Assembly: GCF_003461955.1 (NCBI RefSeq)
Contig: NZ_QTYB01000015.1
Location: 1 to 64,000 of the forward strand
Direction of reading: 5' to 3'
DNA length: 64,000 nucleotides
From: Ruminococcus sp. AM36-2AA
GTDB lineage: Bacteria; Bacillota; Clostridia; Lachnospirales; Lachnospiraceae
Below the pieces are notes generated by a model that was given only the letters and a program-made list of their open reading frames with translations, was not told the DNA's origin and ran no database searches. This document shows, piece after piece, positions 26,883 through 35,956 of the stretch. The stretch's first letter is position 1; each line of letters begins with the position of its first letter. The translations under genes and the position numbers were made by a program.

Positions 26883-28769
26883 TCAGTATGTAAATACGCC
26901 GACTCCATAAGCTTCCAGCGGATATGCAAAAGAAAATTCCCGGTTGTCGCAGTTCTTCTTCTCTGCCTTGAATGCCTTGCCTTTCGGAAGAAGTCCCTGC
27001 TCATTCATAATCAGTTTGTACTGTTTCTTCTTCGGTACACCTACACGGTAATCCGGACGTGCTACCGGCGTGAAGTTGCATACAATCAGAATGTTGTTAC
27101 GTCTTGTGGGGGATTTTCTCACAAAACTAAAGATGCTTCTGTCGCCATCGTTGGCATTGATCCACTCAAATGCAGACGGATCATTGTCCGCACCATAAAG
27201 TGCCGGATATTTCCTGTAAATATGAAGAAGATCACTGACATACTGCTGCAGTTTCTGATGATTCTCCTCTCCAAGAAGATACCAGTCAAGCTCTCTGGCC
27301 TCACTCCACTCCCGGAGCTGTCCAAAATCCTGTCCCATAAACAGAAGTTTCTTACCAGGATGTCCGAACATGAAGGTATAGCCAGCCTTCAGGTTCTTGA
27401 ATTTATCATCCAGTTCGCCTGGCATTTTTTCCAGCATGGAGCACTTCAGATGTACTACCTCATCGTGGGAAAGAACCAGAACATACTTCTCACTGTATGC
27501 ATAAGTCATGGAAAATGTCATCTTATTATGATTAAATTTACGGAAATACGGATCCAGCTTCATATATTCCAGGAAATCGTTCATCCATCCCATATTCCAT
27601 TTCAGGGAGAATCCCAGGCCGTCATCTTCTGCCTTGCCGGTTACCATCGGCCATGCGGTAGATTCCTCCGCAATCATGACAGTTCCATGATTTCTTCCGA
27701 GAACAACCGTATTCAGATGCTTGAAGAATTCAATGGCTTCCAGGTTCTTGTTTCCACCGTATTTATTGGCAACCCACTCACCGTCTTTTTTACCGTAATC
27801 CAGATAGAGCATGGATGCAACCGCGTCTACACGGAGACCGTCAACGTGGCATTCTTCTACCCAGTAAAGGGCATTGGCGATCAGGAAATTCTTTACTTCC
27901 GGACGTCCGTAATTGTAGATCTTGGTTCCCCAGTCCGGATGCTCGCCCTGTCTCGGATCTGCATGCTCGTATACTGCAGTTCCGTCAAAGTTGGCAAGTC
28001 CGTGTGCATCCTTCGGGAAGTGCGCCGGTACCCAGTCAAGGATAATACCAATCTTCTGGCGATGGAGATAATCAACCATATATTTGAAATCCTGTGGTGT
28101 TCCGTAACGGGAGGTCGGTGCATAATAGCCGGTAACCTGATAACCCCAGGAACCGTCAAAAGGATGCTCTGCGATGCCCATAAGCTCAACATGTGTGTAA
28201 CCCATTTTTTTGACATACTGGGCAAGCTTCGGCGCCAGTTCTCTGTAGGAATAGAAACCATCCTCGTCTTCCGCAGTCTGCGGATGTTTCATCCATGAAC
28301 CCGGATGCACCTCATAAATAGACATGGCACTTGTATCCGGATCAAAGGCCTCACGGTTCTTCATCCAGGTATCATCTTTCCATTTATAATTGGTGATGTC
28401 GGTAACACGGGAGGCTGTTCCAGGACGCATCTCAGCAGCGTTGGCATAGGGATCTGCCTTGTAAAGTTCCTCGCCATGTGCACCTGTAATGTAAAATTTA
28501 TACAGTTGTCCAATCTTCGCTCCCGGTACAAATATCTCATAAACACCAATGGGTCCAACTTTTTTCATGGGATTCTTCTTTGTGTCCCATTCATTGAACT
28601 CACCTACAACAGAAACCGCCTGTGCATTAGGTGCCCACACTGCAAAATAAACTCCTTTTTTCCGGTTCTGTGTATCCGGATGTGCTCCCAGTTTCCTGTA
28701 AATATCATAATTCGTGCCCTGACCGAACAGATACTGGTCAAGCTCCGTAAATTGTAATTTCTTTCCCAT
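26883..28769 (-). CDS. glgB: 1,4-alpha-glucan (glycogen) branching enzyme
   Basis: It has 628 residues, normal for GlgB. It forms alpha-1,6 branches in glycogen. An N-terminal CBM48-type beta domain contains GEFNEWDTKKNPM. The GH13 barrel has the nucleophile Asp in DGLRVDAVASM, acid/base Glu in TVMIAEEST and stabilising Asp in VLSHDEVVH, with the family segment GYYAPTSRYGTPQDFKYMVD. The ATG at 28769 has GGGAGG 8-9 nt upstream. No other glg gene is adjacent; the gene stands alone with a strong promoter. Confidence 0.95.
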   Translation of the reverse strand: MGKKLQFTELDQYLFGQGTNYDIYRKLGAHPDTQNRKKGVYFAVWAPNAQAVSVVGEFNEWDTKKNPMKKVGPIGVYEIFVPGAKIGQLYKFYITGAHGEELYKADPYANAAEMRPGTASRVTDITNYKWKDDTWMKNREAFDPDTSAMSIYEVHPGSWMKHPQTAEDEDGFYSYRELAPKLAQYVKKMGYTHVELMGIAEHPFDGSWGYQVTGYYAPTSRYGTPQDFKYMVDYLHRQKIGIILDWVPAHFPKDAHGLANFDGTAVYEHADPRQGEHPDWGTKIYNYGRPEVKNFLIANALYWVEECHVDGLRVDAVASMLYLDYGKKDGEWVANKYGGNKNLEAIEFFKHLNTVVLGRNHGTVMIAEESTAWPMVTGKAEDDGLGFSLKWNMGWMNDFLEYMKLDPYFRKFNHNKMTFSMTYAYSEKYVLVLSHDEVVHLKCSMLEKMPGELDDKFKNLKAGYTFMFGHPGKKLLFMGQDFGQLREWSEARELDWYLLGEENHQKLQQYVSDLLHIYRKYPALYGADNDPSAFEWINANDGDRSIFSFVRKSPTRRNNILIVCNFTPVARPDYRVGVPKKKQYKLIMNEQGLLPKGKAFKAEKKNCDNREFSFAYPLEAYGVGVFTY

Positions 28770-28840
28770 TTTCAGGTACCTCCCTTTATAGTTCTGCCAC
28801 CGTCCATTCCCCAATTTTAAGTGGAGTTTTTTATTCTATA

Positions 28841-28869
28841 ATTATACCAATCCCCATATTTTCAGTCAA
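28841..28869 (-). promoter_or_regulatory. Sigma-A promoter of glgB
   Basis: The -35 box is TTGACT (28864-28869), the spacer is 17 bp and the -10 box is a perfect TATAAT (28841-28846). Confidence 0.8.
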
Positions 28870-28923
28870 GGAAAAACCCTCCCATATAATATGTGTCTAT
28901 TATCCGACAGTGTCGTATAAAGT

Positions 28924-28967
28924 CAAAAAAGAGACCTGAATGACACACATTTTGTCACTCAGGTCTC
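28924..28967 (-). terminator. Terminator of the polysaccharide deacetylase gene (28981)
   Basis: GAGACCTGAATGACA pairs with TGTCACTCAGGTCTC (one mismatch) around a 7-nt loop. Six T follow on the minus strand. Confidence 0.85.
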
Positions 28968-28980
28968 CTGGTATTATTCT

Positions 28981-30486
28981 TTAGTATTCTTCACTTCCGT
29001 CATCATAGGAACCATCGTCATAGGAGCCATCATCATAGCTTCCGTCATCGTAGCTTCCATCATCATAGTTTCCGTCGGAAGAACCATCCGATCCGTCACT
29101 GCTTCCGTCTGTGGAACCATCTGATCCATCACCACTTCCATCAGAAGAACCGTCCGATCCGTCACTGACTGTACTGTCTGTGGAACCATCACTGACGTCT
29201 GTACTATCTGCGGAGGTACTGTCTGCAGAAGCGCTGTCATCAGAAGTTGTACTTCCGTCAGAAGAATCACTGCTGTCTGTTGAATCACTGGAATTTCCTG
29301 CATATCCTGCAACACGTCCTGCCTGAAGGGAGCTGTCCCAGAAGTCAGAATAGGAAGCACTCTGTAAAGTAACATCTTTAGCTGCTGCAAGTTCACTGAC
29401 TGTCACCAGCTTATATCCCTCATTGACCAGTTCCGGAATCAACTTCTCAGTAGCACATTTTACAGATGGCTCATGGATATCATGCATCAGAATGATAGAA
29501 CCATCACTCAGATCGCTGTTCATGATCTCATTGTAATCCGCATCCGCATCCATCAGTTTCCAGTCCAGGGAGTCTGTGGACCACATGAAAAACGGTTTGC
29601 CTACTGCTGCCATCTGTTCTTCTGTGATTGCTCCATACGGTGCACGGCACACGGTTGCAGCCTGTCCGCAGGCTTTCACCAGCTCGTCATCTGTTTTCTG
29701 GAATTCCTGTACAACAGAATCCAGATCCATATTCGGAAGAGTCTGCTCCGGATGATCCCAAGTATGGTTACCAATCTCACATCCAAGCTGTAACATTCTC
29801 TGTACAGTAGATTCCCGTCCCTCAACATTCTGTCCCAGCATAAAGAAGGTAACATGAATATTATATTTCTCAACTGTATCAAGAAGAGTCTCTGTATACT
29901 CTCCCGGTCCATCATCAAAGGTCAGTGCGATCATCGGACGTTTCTTGGAAGGATCATAAGAACCATCTTCATTAAAGTAATAATCCTTCACACCTTTCTC
30001 AACCCATCCTGTCTGCATATAACCATTCTCATCAAAACTGTATGTAGTTCCGTCGATTTCGGCAAAACCATTGATATAATATGTACCATCCGGATTCTGA
30101 TACCACTTTCCTGTGGAGTCTTCATGCCATCCCGGTGTCATAACAGAAAGTCTGTCTCCTGCTGTACTGCCCTTTACCGGCATCACCACAGCATCTGTAC
30201 TGCTGTCACCGGATGAATCCGATGTAGCCGAATCAGCCGATGCAGATGCATCCTCCGTACTTCCATCTAAGGAAGTTCCTGCTGTATTCGCCTGTACATT
30301 CACAGTCTCCGTACCCTTACTGCTTCCTCCGCCTACACGGTTGACGATTGGTAAAATTACTCCTCGAACAACAAAAACCAGCAGAAGAATCGCCGCAACC
30401 ACACAGGTTATCCGCTTCATCATCCGCCGCCGTCTTATTTGCTGCTGCTTTCTGCGCATTCTCTCGCGCAAAACTCTTTTGTCCAT
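28981..30486 (-). CDS. Membrane-anchored polysaccharide deacetylase with wall-binding repeats and Asp-rich tail
   Basis: It has 501 residues. A basic N-terminus (RRKQQQIRRRRMMKR) is followed by one transmembrane helix (about 25-45) and a Ser/Thr/Asp linker. Two choline-binding-like repeats follow (GKWYQNPDGTYYINGFAEI, TGWVEKGVKDYYFNEDGSY). The NodB domain spans about 185-380 with all motifs: TFDDGP, EIGNHTWDH, CRAPYGA, STDSLDW and ILMHD. It should remove N-acetyl groups from peptidoglycan or another surface glycan, using Asp and His-His metal ligands. The last 90 residues are Ser/Asp/Gly repeats ending in five Tyr-Asp-Asp-Gly-Ser units, like the tail of the CapA-like protein. Confidence 0.9.
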   Translation of the reverse strand: MDKRVLRERMRRKQQQIRRRRMMKRITCVVAAILLLVFVVRGVILPIVNRVGGGSSKGTETVNVQANTAGTSLDGSTEDASASADSATSDSSGDSSTDAVVMPVKGSTAGDRLSVMTPGWHEDSTGKWYQNPDGTYYINGFAEIDGTTYSFDENGYMQTGWVEKGVKDYYFNEDGSYDPSKKRPMIALTFDDGPGEYTETLLDTVEKYNIHVTFFMLGQNVEGRESTVQRMLQLGCEIGNHTWDHPEQTLPNMDLDSVVQEFQKTDDELVKACGQAATVCRAPYGAITEEQMAAVGKPFFMWSTDSLDWKLMDADADYNEIMNSDLSDGSIILMHDIHEPSVKCATEKLIPELVNEGYKLVTVSELAAAKDVTLQSASYSDFWDSSLQAGRVAGYAGNSSDSTDSSDSSDGSTTSDDSASADSTSADSTDVSDGSTDSTVSDGSDGSSDGSGDGSDGSTDGSSDGSDGSSDGNYDDGSYDDGSYDDGSYDDGSYDDGSEEY

Positions 30487-30538
30487 TTGATTATATCCCC
30501 GTCTATATATTTATAACTTTCCTTAATGTCTGAACTTA

Positions 30539-30567
30539 ATCATACCGCATTTAATGTTCAAATACAA
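30539..30567 (-). promoter_or_regulatory. Candidate promoter of the deacetylase gene (28981)
   Basis: The -35 box is TTGTAT (30562-30567), the spacer is 17 bp and the -10 box is TATGAT (30539-30544). Confidence 0.55.
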
Positions 30568-30616
30568 TGGTAATTCCCGAAAGAATCTCTTAATTTTCTT
30601 TTTATGTGTTACTGTC

Positions 30617-30660
30617 AAAAAAGCGGTTCCCGGAAATTCTCCCGGGCCCCGCACTTTTTT
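30617..30660 (-). terminator. Terminator of the foldase lipoprotein gene
   Basis: A GCGG...CCGC outer stem with an inner CCCGG/CCGGG encloses AGAATTT and is followed by TTTTTT. The flanks are A/T-rich on both strands. Confidence 0.75.
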
Positions 30661-30691
30661 GTACGCATCACATAATGCGTGTGATTTTTTG

Positions 30692-32020
30692 TTATTCTGC
30701 TGATGCATCTGATGCGCTGTCTGCCTCTTCTGTCGGTTCTTCCTCAGGAACCATATCTGTCGCTTCTGCCGTTTCCAGCTCTTCGTCAACAGTTCCCTCA
30801 GCACTGCTTCCATCTACAGACGGATCATCTCCGTCCACACCTTGTGTGTCACCGGCAGTTACTTTTTCTTCAACGGTTGCGTTATCTATGATAAAGTCCT
30901 CCACACGGAGCAGTCCGATAGATTCATCCACAGCTGCCTGGCCATACTTATCTACCAGTGCCGCGATATCTTTTACATTATATGATTTGATCAGTTCGTT
31001 CTGGATACCAAGAGATTTTTCATCCTCAAGTGTCATATTTTCCGCATCCATGATTCCCTGCACGATCAGGTTCTGTTTCACCTTATATTCCGCATACTGG
31101 CTGCTCTGCTCTTCAAAATCATCCATGGAAATGCCCTGTGCCTTTACAAAATCCTCCAGGGTCATATCACCCTGTTTTGCATAATTTTCGTACAGAGTCT
31201 TAAATTCTGTTTTTGCCGTATCCAGATCATCCTGTGGGTATTCTTTTACTTCGGAAGCAGAGAGCACTGTGTTCCATGCTGTCTCACGAAGAGTATTCTG
31301 GGCGCTTGTTTTTGCTTCTTCTTCCAGTGTCTTGCGGATTTCTTTTTTGTAGTCTTCCGCAGTCTTACAGTCAGTATTCTTGGCTGCCCAGTCATCGGTC
31401 AGTTCGGGAGCACGTTTGAAGCTCTGCAATGTAACTTTAAACACAACCTCCTGGCCTGCCAGTTCTTCGGATGAATATTCTTCCGGAAATGTAAGGTCGA
31501 GATCTTTTGTCTGGCCTTTTTTCATTCCGATGATTCCATCTTCAAAACCATCAATAAAAGTTCCGGAACCGATCGTCAGCTCATAATTGTTGGCTGTACC
31601 TCCGTCAAAAGCTACTCCGTCTTTGGTTCCTACGTAATTGATCGTAACAATGTCACCGTTCTGAACCGTACCCTCTGTTACTTCCTCTGCCTTATTCTGA
31701 AGTTCTTCCTGAACCCTTCCATCAACCATGTCATCGGTCACAGCTTCTACAGAATTATCAAGTGTCAGGCCTTTATACTGTCCGATCGTTATATATTTGC
31801 TCACATCATCCACAGAAACAAGTCTTGTATCTCCGGAAGCTATATCTTTGCTGTTTTTATCTGAATCCGATCCTGATTCTGCTGAATCTGTTTTATCGGT
31901 TGTATCCTGTGTTTCTGCTGTAGATTTTGTTTCCCCTTTATTGTCTGCAGATGTGCCACAGGCTGTTATCGCCAGCGCTGTACACAATGCAAGCACAACG
32001 AGATATGTTTTTTTCTTCAT
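30692..32020 (-). CDS. Trigger-factor-like FKBP peptidyl-prolyl isomerase lipoprotein
   Basis: It has 442 residues. The lipoprotein signal has a lipobox at ALAITACG (Cys about residue 21), followed by a Thr/Ser/Asp linker. The FKBP-type PPIase domain spans about 105-200 (GDIVTINYVGTKDGVAFDGG, IGSGTFIDGFEDGIIGMKKG). A long helical region like the trigger factor C-terminal chaperone domain follows (about 205-385). The acidic tail ends at residue 442. It is probably a foldase for secreted proteins on the outer membrane face. Neighbouring genes encode secreted deacetylase-like proteins that may be clients (inference). Confidence 0.85.
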   Translation of the reverse strand: MKKKTYLVVLALCTALAITACGTSADNKGETKSTAETQDTTDKTDSAESGSDSDKNSKDIASGDTRLVSVDDVSKYITIGQYKGLTLDNSVEAVTDDMVDGRVQEELQNKAEEVTEGTVQNGDIVTINYVGTKDGVAFDGGTANNYELTIGSGTFIDGFEDGIIGMKKGQTKDLDLTFPEEYSSEELAGQEVVFKVTLQSFKRAPELTDDWAAKNTDCKTAEDYKKEIRKTLEEEAKTSAQNTLRETAWNTVLSASEVKEYPQDDLDTAKTEFKTLYENYAKQGDMTLEDFVKAQGISMDDFEEQSSQYAEYKVKQNLIVQGIMDAENMTLEDEKSLGIQNELIKSYNVKDIAALVDKYGQAAVDESIGLLRVEDFIIDNATVEEKVTAGDTQGVDGDDPSVDGSSAEGTVDEELETAEATDMVPEEEPTEEADSASDASAE

Positions 32021-32120
32021 ATCTTACTCCCTTCATATCAAAATCATCTGAAAATACACATATATTCTAACCATAATAGATTATAAACATTTTCTGTATA
32101 CTTTTGTAAAATCTATTTCC

Positions 32121-33647
32121 TTACATTTCTGGAACCGGTGTCGGTCTGGAATCGTCCCAGACTTCAGATACATCAAACAGGTCGCTGAGCATATCCGGAT
32201 TATAATACATACGATAACCATCCAGGTTCCGTCTTCCCTGTCGGAAATACTCACTTGTGATCTGCACAAAATACTGACTGGAATCTACATTGCAGAAATA
32301 GCGGTAGCCACGACTCTTATAATATTCATACTTGGCATTATCAGAGGTATATCCTTCCCAGTCGCCGATATCTGCGCCAAAGGCAAAAATGATCATGTCG
32401 GTTTTTCCAAGGATCGGTGCTACATATTTCTCCCATTTCTTGTTATCTGTTTTCAGTTCAGCCGCAGTAGAAGAAGTTGCATTTCTGTGGCCCCAGGTAT
32501 GGCTTGCAAATTCCCAGCCGTCTTTTTTCATGGCTTTTGCCACTTTTTTGGCTGCTTTTACTTCTTTATTATAGTCAAAATCCGGGTTAGCCTTGAGAAA
32601 AGCTTTCTGGTCGTCCTGAAGGTTCTTTTTTGACTTATATGCACCATCTGTACGGTATCCCAGCACTCCGTCATAACCGGTCATTGCCAGGATCCCCTTT
32701 CTTCCATGGTAGGAAAAATCAGGATGTTCCTTAATAAAAGAATCCAGGATCGGCACAACATCGTAATCGCCGGTCACAACCGTTCCGTCAGCCTTTTTAT
32801 ATTCACATTTAATGTCTCCATTATCATCGATCACCAGTTTTGTGGCAAATCCATCTCCATCCATGTAATGATAATAGCTGACATCATCTTCAGAAAGTAC
32901 GAAAGGAATCTTGCCCTCCGGAAGCATGATCTTGCCTCTGCTCATGGTTCCGTCATCATTCACTACCGCCATGTCGTGAGGGCTTACCAGAACATATCCC
33001 TTATCATACATAATCTGGATCATTTTTTTGAACTCACTGACTGTCGTCATCATCTGATTATATCCTGCCTCATCAGAATCCCCGTCAAAAGCCAGAGAGG
33101 TGTCTACGATAAGGGAATGGAAAAACACATGTGTCACCTGCTCAAGAGGATACTCTACACAGGCATCTCTTTTTTTCATATAGGAAGCAGCTGCCTTCTG
33201 CATTTTATCACTGGTGGCAAATTTCCAGTTGTTCTTCAGAACAGAAATCGCTCCTGTATAATCATACTGCTGAGCCAGTTTCTTTGCCTTTGCGAGAAGT
33301 GCCTTTTCATTGGAGGAAGTACTGCCGGAAGTGTCCTCTGACTTCTCACGTTTCTGTGTTTCTTTTTCAGCCTCTTTCTCTTCTTCCGGTGTCTCGGTTG
33401 CTGCCGGCTGGTCTTCCGGATCTGCTGCTACCTTAGCCTCTTCTTCCTCCACTTCAGTCTGTGTATCCTCTGCGTCTGCCTCATCCGACTGTGTATCTTC
33501 CGCATCTGCCTCATCTGACTGCGTATCCTCGTTGTCCTGCGACTGTGCGGTCATATTATCCTGCTGAACAGTAACTGGTGCGTTTCCACTGACAAAAAGT
33601 GATGCTGCAAGTACTGTTGTCAGGACCCCTGCAATTTTTTTCTTCAT
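32121..33647 (-). CDS. Secreted polysaccharide-deacetylase-like protein (paralogue 1)
   Basis: It has 508 residues. A signal peptide (MKKKIAGVLTTVLAASLFVS) is followed by an acidic linker with a repeated 10-residue unit (EDTQSDEADA) to about residue 115 and a short helical segment with AKKLAQQYDYTGAISVLKNN. The NodB-like domain starts at about 170. Motif 1 is the unusual VLSEDDVSYYHY instead of TFDDG, motif 2 is ASHTWGHRN, and TGYDGVLGYRTD sits between. The C-terminus contains FRQGRRNLDGYRMYYNP. It is closely similar to the next gene over some 440 residues. The substrate is unknown; the Asp-Asp and His-x3-His metal ligands appear kept, so activity is possible. Confidence 0.8.
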   Translation of the reverse strand: MKKKIAGVLTTVLAASLFVSGNAPVTVQQDNMTAQSQDNEDTQSDEADAEDTQSDEADAEDTQTEVEEEEAKVAADPEDQPAATETPEEEKEAEKETQKREKSEDTSGSTSSNEKALLAKAKKLAQQYDYTGAISVLKNNWKFATSDKMQKAAASYMKKRDACVEYPLEQVTHVFFHSLIVDTSLAFDGDSDEAGYNQMMTTVSEFKKMIQIMYDKGYVLVSPHDMAVVNDDGTMSRGKIMLPEGKIPFVLSEDDVSYYHYMDGDGFATKLVIDDNGDIKCEYKKADGTVVTGDYDVVPILDSFIKEHPDFSYHGRKGILAMTGYDGVLGYRTDGAYKSKKNLQDDQKAFLKANPDFDYNKEVKAAKKVAKAMKKDGWEFASHTWGHRNATSSTAAELKTDNKKWEKYVAPILGKTDMIIFAFGADIGDWEGYTSDNAKYEYYKSRGYRYFCNVDSSQYFVQITSEYFRQGRRNLDGYRMYYNPDMLSDLFDVSEVWDDSRPTPVPEM

Positions 33648-33698
33648 AAAATAACTAGCCCCTTTCTTTTAAGTCCCCTCGTATCTTTCAAAATTCGA

Positions 33699-35210
33699 TC
33701 ATCCCATCGGTGGTACCGGCGTTGGTCTTGCCGGGTCAAAAACATCTTTTGCGTTAAAAAGATCTTCCAGAAGTTCCGGATTATAATACATCCGGTATCC
33801 GTCCAGGTTTCGTCTTCCCTGACGGAAATAGCGGTCCCGGATCTGTACATAATACTGGCTGGAATCCACATTACAAAAATAATTGTATCCCTGTCCCTTC
33901 AGATATTCGAATTTATCACCGGAATACTCTGGTTCTGTTGTTATATCTGTTCCAAAAGCAAAAATAATGATATCCGTTCCCCCGATCAGCGGATCTACAT
34001 TTTTTTTGAATTTTTCGGTATCTTCCTGAAGTTTCTCCAGAGAGATCTGACCTACATTCTGATGTCCCCAGGTATGGCTTGCAAATTCCCAGCCTTCTGC
34101 TTTCATGGCATCGGCAACCTTCTTCGCCCCTTCCCGTTCCTTTTCCAGGCTGAAATCCGGATGTGCATCGAGCCATTGTACTTTATTTTCGTCCAGATCT
34201 GCCGGGCGGGTTTCATAACTCTCATCTGTACGGTATCCCAGGATTCCGTTATATCCGGTGAGTGCCACGATTCCCTTGGCACCACGGTAGGAAAAATCCG
34301 GATGCTGCTCCACAAAACGGTCGATCAGCGGAACCATATCGTAATCACCTACAGACACACTTCCATCATCTTCCACATATTCGTTGCGGATCTTCCCTTC
34401 TTCATCCACAACCAGTTTTGTGGCAAATCCATCTCCATCCATGTAATGATAATAACACACGTCATCCTGTGAGAGGACAAACGGCGTTTTCCCCGGCGGA
34501 AGAAGGATCTCTCCTGCTGTGATATTGCCGTTTTCATCTGCTTTTGCCATATCTTTAATGCTTACCATGACATAGCCCTTGTCATACATGGTCTGAGTGA
34601 TCTTATTGAACTCATCGATCGTGGTCATAACCTGGTTATAATCCGCTTCTTTATAATCTCCGTCAAAAGCCTTGGATGTATCTTTTATCAGAATATGATA
34701 AAAGACATGTGTCACCTGTTCCAATGGCCATGCCGTACATGTTGCTTTTGTATCTTCGTATTCTTTTACAGCTGCCTGCATCTTCTGGTCTGAGCCATAA
34801 GCAGGATCATTTTTCAGAAGATCAATGGCTTTATCATAATCATACTGCTGAGCCAGAAGATCCGCCTGCGCCAGAGTATCGCCGGAAACTGTATCACCGG
34901 ATGAATCACCGGAAGCCTCTGTAGAAACTGCTTCGCCGGAGTCTGTTCCCGTTTCCGTTTTATTTTCTTTTTTCGTATCAGAAGTTACCACTTTCCTGTC
35001 TGATCCGGAAGCAAACCTGTTGCTTAAAGCAATTGCACCTGCCGACACTCCACCTGCGATCAGTACCGCTGCCACTCCTATGGCGATCAGCCGTTTCCTG
35101 CGTTCCCGTTTCAGCCTCTCTCTGCGGCGTTGCAGCATACGTTTACGCCATTCCTCATACTCCGGAGTTCCCATTTCCGGTCTGGGTTTCCGGTGTTTTT
35201 TCTCTTCCAT
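33699..35210 (-). CDS. Membrane-anchored polysaccharide-deacetylase-like protein (paralogue 2)
   Basis: It has 503 residues. A basic cytoplasmic N-terminus (RKRMLQRRRERLKRERRKR) is followed by one transmembrane helix (about 43-62), a Thr/Ser/Glu linker, a helical segment (LAQQYDYDKAIDLLKND) and the same NodB-like domain as its neighbour: VLSQDDVCYYHY, ASHTWGHQN, TGYNGILGYRTD, FRQGRRNLDGYRMYYNP. The tandem pair differs mainly in the anchor: this copy is tethered, the other carries a cleavable signal. Only 51 bp separate them, so they are probably co-transcribed, with this gene first. A perfect GCGGTTT/AAACCGC hairpin (35274-35294) and a TATAAT (35304-35309) lie upstream. Confidence 0.8.
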   Translation of the reverse strand: MEEKKHRKPRPEMGTPEYEEWRKRMLQRRRERLKRERRKRLIAIGVAAVLIAGGVSAGAIALSNRFASGSDRKVVTSDTKKENKTETGTDSGEAVSTEASGDSSGDTVSGDTLAQADLLAQQYDYDKAIDLLKNDPAYGSDQKMQAAVKEYEDTKATCTAWPLEQVTHVFYHILIKDTSKAFDGDYKEADYNQVMTTIDEFNKITQTMYDKGYVMVSIKDMAKADENGNITAGEILLPPGKTPFVLSQDDVCYYHYMDGDGFATKLVVDEEGKIRNEYVEDDGSVSVGDYDMVPLIDRFVEQHPDFSYRGAKGIVALTGYNGILGYRTDESYETRPADLDENKVQWLDAHPDFSLEKEREGAKKVADAMKAEGWEFASHTWGHQNVGQISLEKLQEDTEKFKKNVDPLIGGTDIIIFAFGTDITTEPEYSGDKFEYLKGQGYNYFCNVDSSQYYVQIRDRYFRQGRRNLDGYRMYYNPELLEDLFNAKDVFDPARPTPVPPMG

Positions 35211-35366
35211 ACTTTATTTCCTCCATCTGTTGTGTATAAATACACTGTCTGTATCTGAATATCCATCTATCCTGCGGTTTGTATTGTAAACCGCAGCACA
35301 TTCATTATACCTTGTAAATACTGAAATTTCCACCGTTCCTCCTGTCTTTTTCGCTTTTCTTTTATC

Positions 35367-35395
35367 TTGCCTTTTTAAGAAAACAATGCTAAAAT
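35367..35395 (+). promoter_or_regulatory. Promoter of the small membrane protein gene
   Basis: The -35 box is TTGCCT (35367-35372), the spacer is 17 bp and the -10 box is TAAAAT (35390-35395), preceded by TGC (extended -10). Confidence 0.65.
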
Positions 35396-35452
35396 GTTTT
35401 GTACGTAATGTAACCGATTGCGAAACAAATATACATACAGGGGGATTCTCAA

Positions 35453-35893
35453 ATGAGTACAGTTACCATTGTTCTTCTGGTCATCCTCGTTATTCTGATC
35501 GCAGCAGTAATCGCACTCTACTTCTTCGGAAAGAAAGCTCAGAAAAAACAGGACGAACAGCAGGCTCAGATCCAGGCCAACAAGCAGACAGTTTCCATGC
35601 TGATCATCGATAAAAAGCGGATGCCACTGAAAGATTCCGGACTTCCACAGATGGTCATTGACCAGACACCGAAGCTTATGCGCCGCTCCAAACTTCCGAT
35701 CGTAAAAGCTAAAGTTGGTCCGAAGATCAGCATCCTCATCGCAGATGAGAAAGTATTCGATCTGATCCCGGTTAAGAAAGAGATCAAAGCCGAAGTCAGC
35801 GGTCTTTACATCGTTGGCGTAAAAGGAATCCGTGGTTCTCTTGAAACACCACAGAAGAAGAAAAAAGGTTTCCTCTCAAGATTCCGTAAATAA
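35453..35893 (+). CDS. Small membrane-anchored protein of unknown function
   Basis: It has 146 residues. The N-terminal transmembrane helix (TIVLLVILVILIAAVIALYF) is followed by a Gln/Lys-rich helix (KKAQKKQDEQQAQIQANKQT). A compact alpha/beta domain follows (VSMLIIDKKRMPL, LPIVKAKVGPKISILIADEK, VSGLYIVGVKGIRG). The C-terminus is very basic. I do not recognise a named family, although the layout is familiar from Lachnospiraceae genomes. GGGGG lies 8-9 nt before the ATG. It is transcribed alone, with a strong terminator after it. Confidence 0.8.
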   Translation: MSTVTIVLLVILVILIAAVIALYFFGKKAQKKQDEQQAQIQANKQTVSMLIIDKKRMPLKDSGLPQMVIDQTPKLMRRSKLPIVKAKVGPKISILIADEKVFDLIPVKKEIKAEVSGLYIVGVKGIRGSLETPQKKKKGFLSRFRK

Positions 35894-35907
35894 TCCGAAT
35901 ATAAAGC

Positions 35908-35956
35908 AACCGCCGTGGTTTCAGGAATTTTCCCTGATACACGGCGGTTATTTTTT
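35908..35956 (+). terminator. Terminator of the small membrane protein gene
   Basis: AACCGCCGTG pairs with CACGGCGGTT around a 22-nt loop and is followed by ATTTTTT. Confidence 0.85.

Noticed and set aside
26724..28298. Open frame of over 500 codons on the plus strand opposite glgB
   Set aside because: It is antisense to a clear glgB with full catalytic motifs. The length results from codon bias of glgB.
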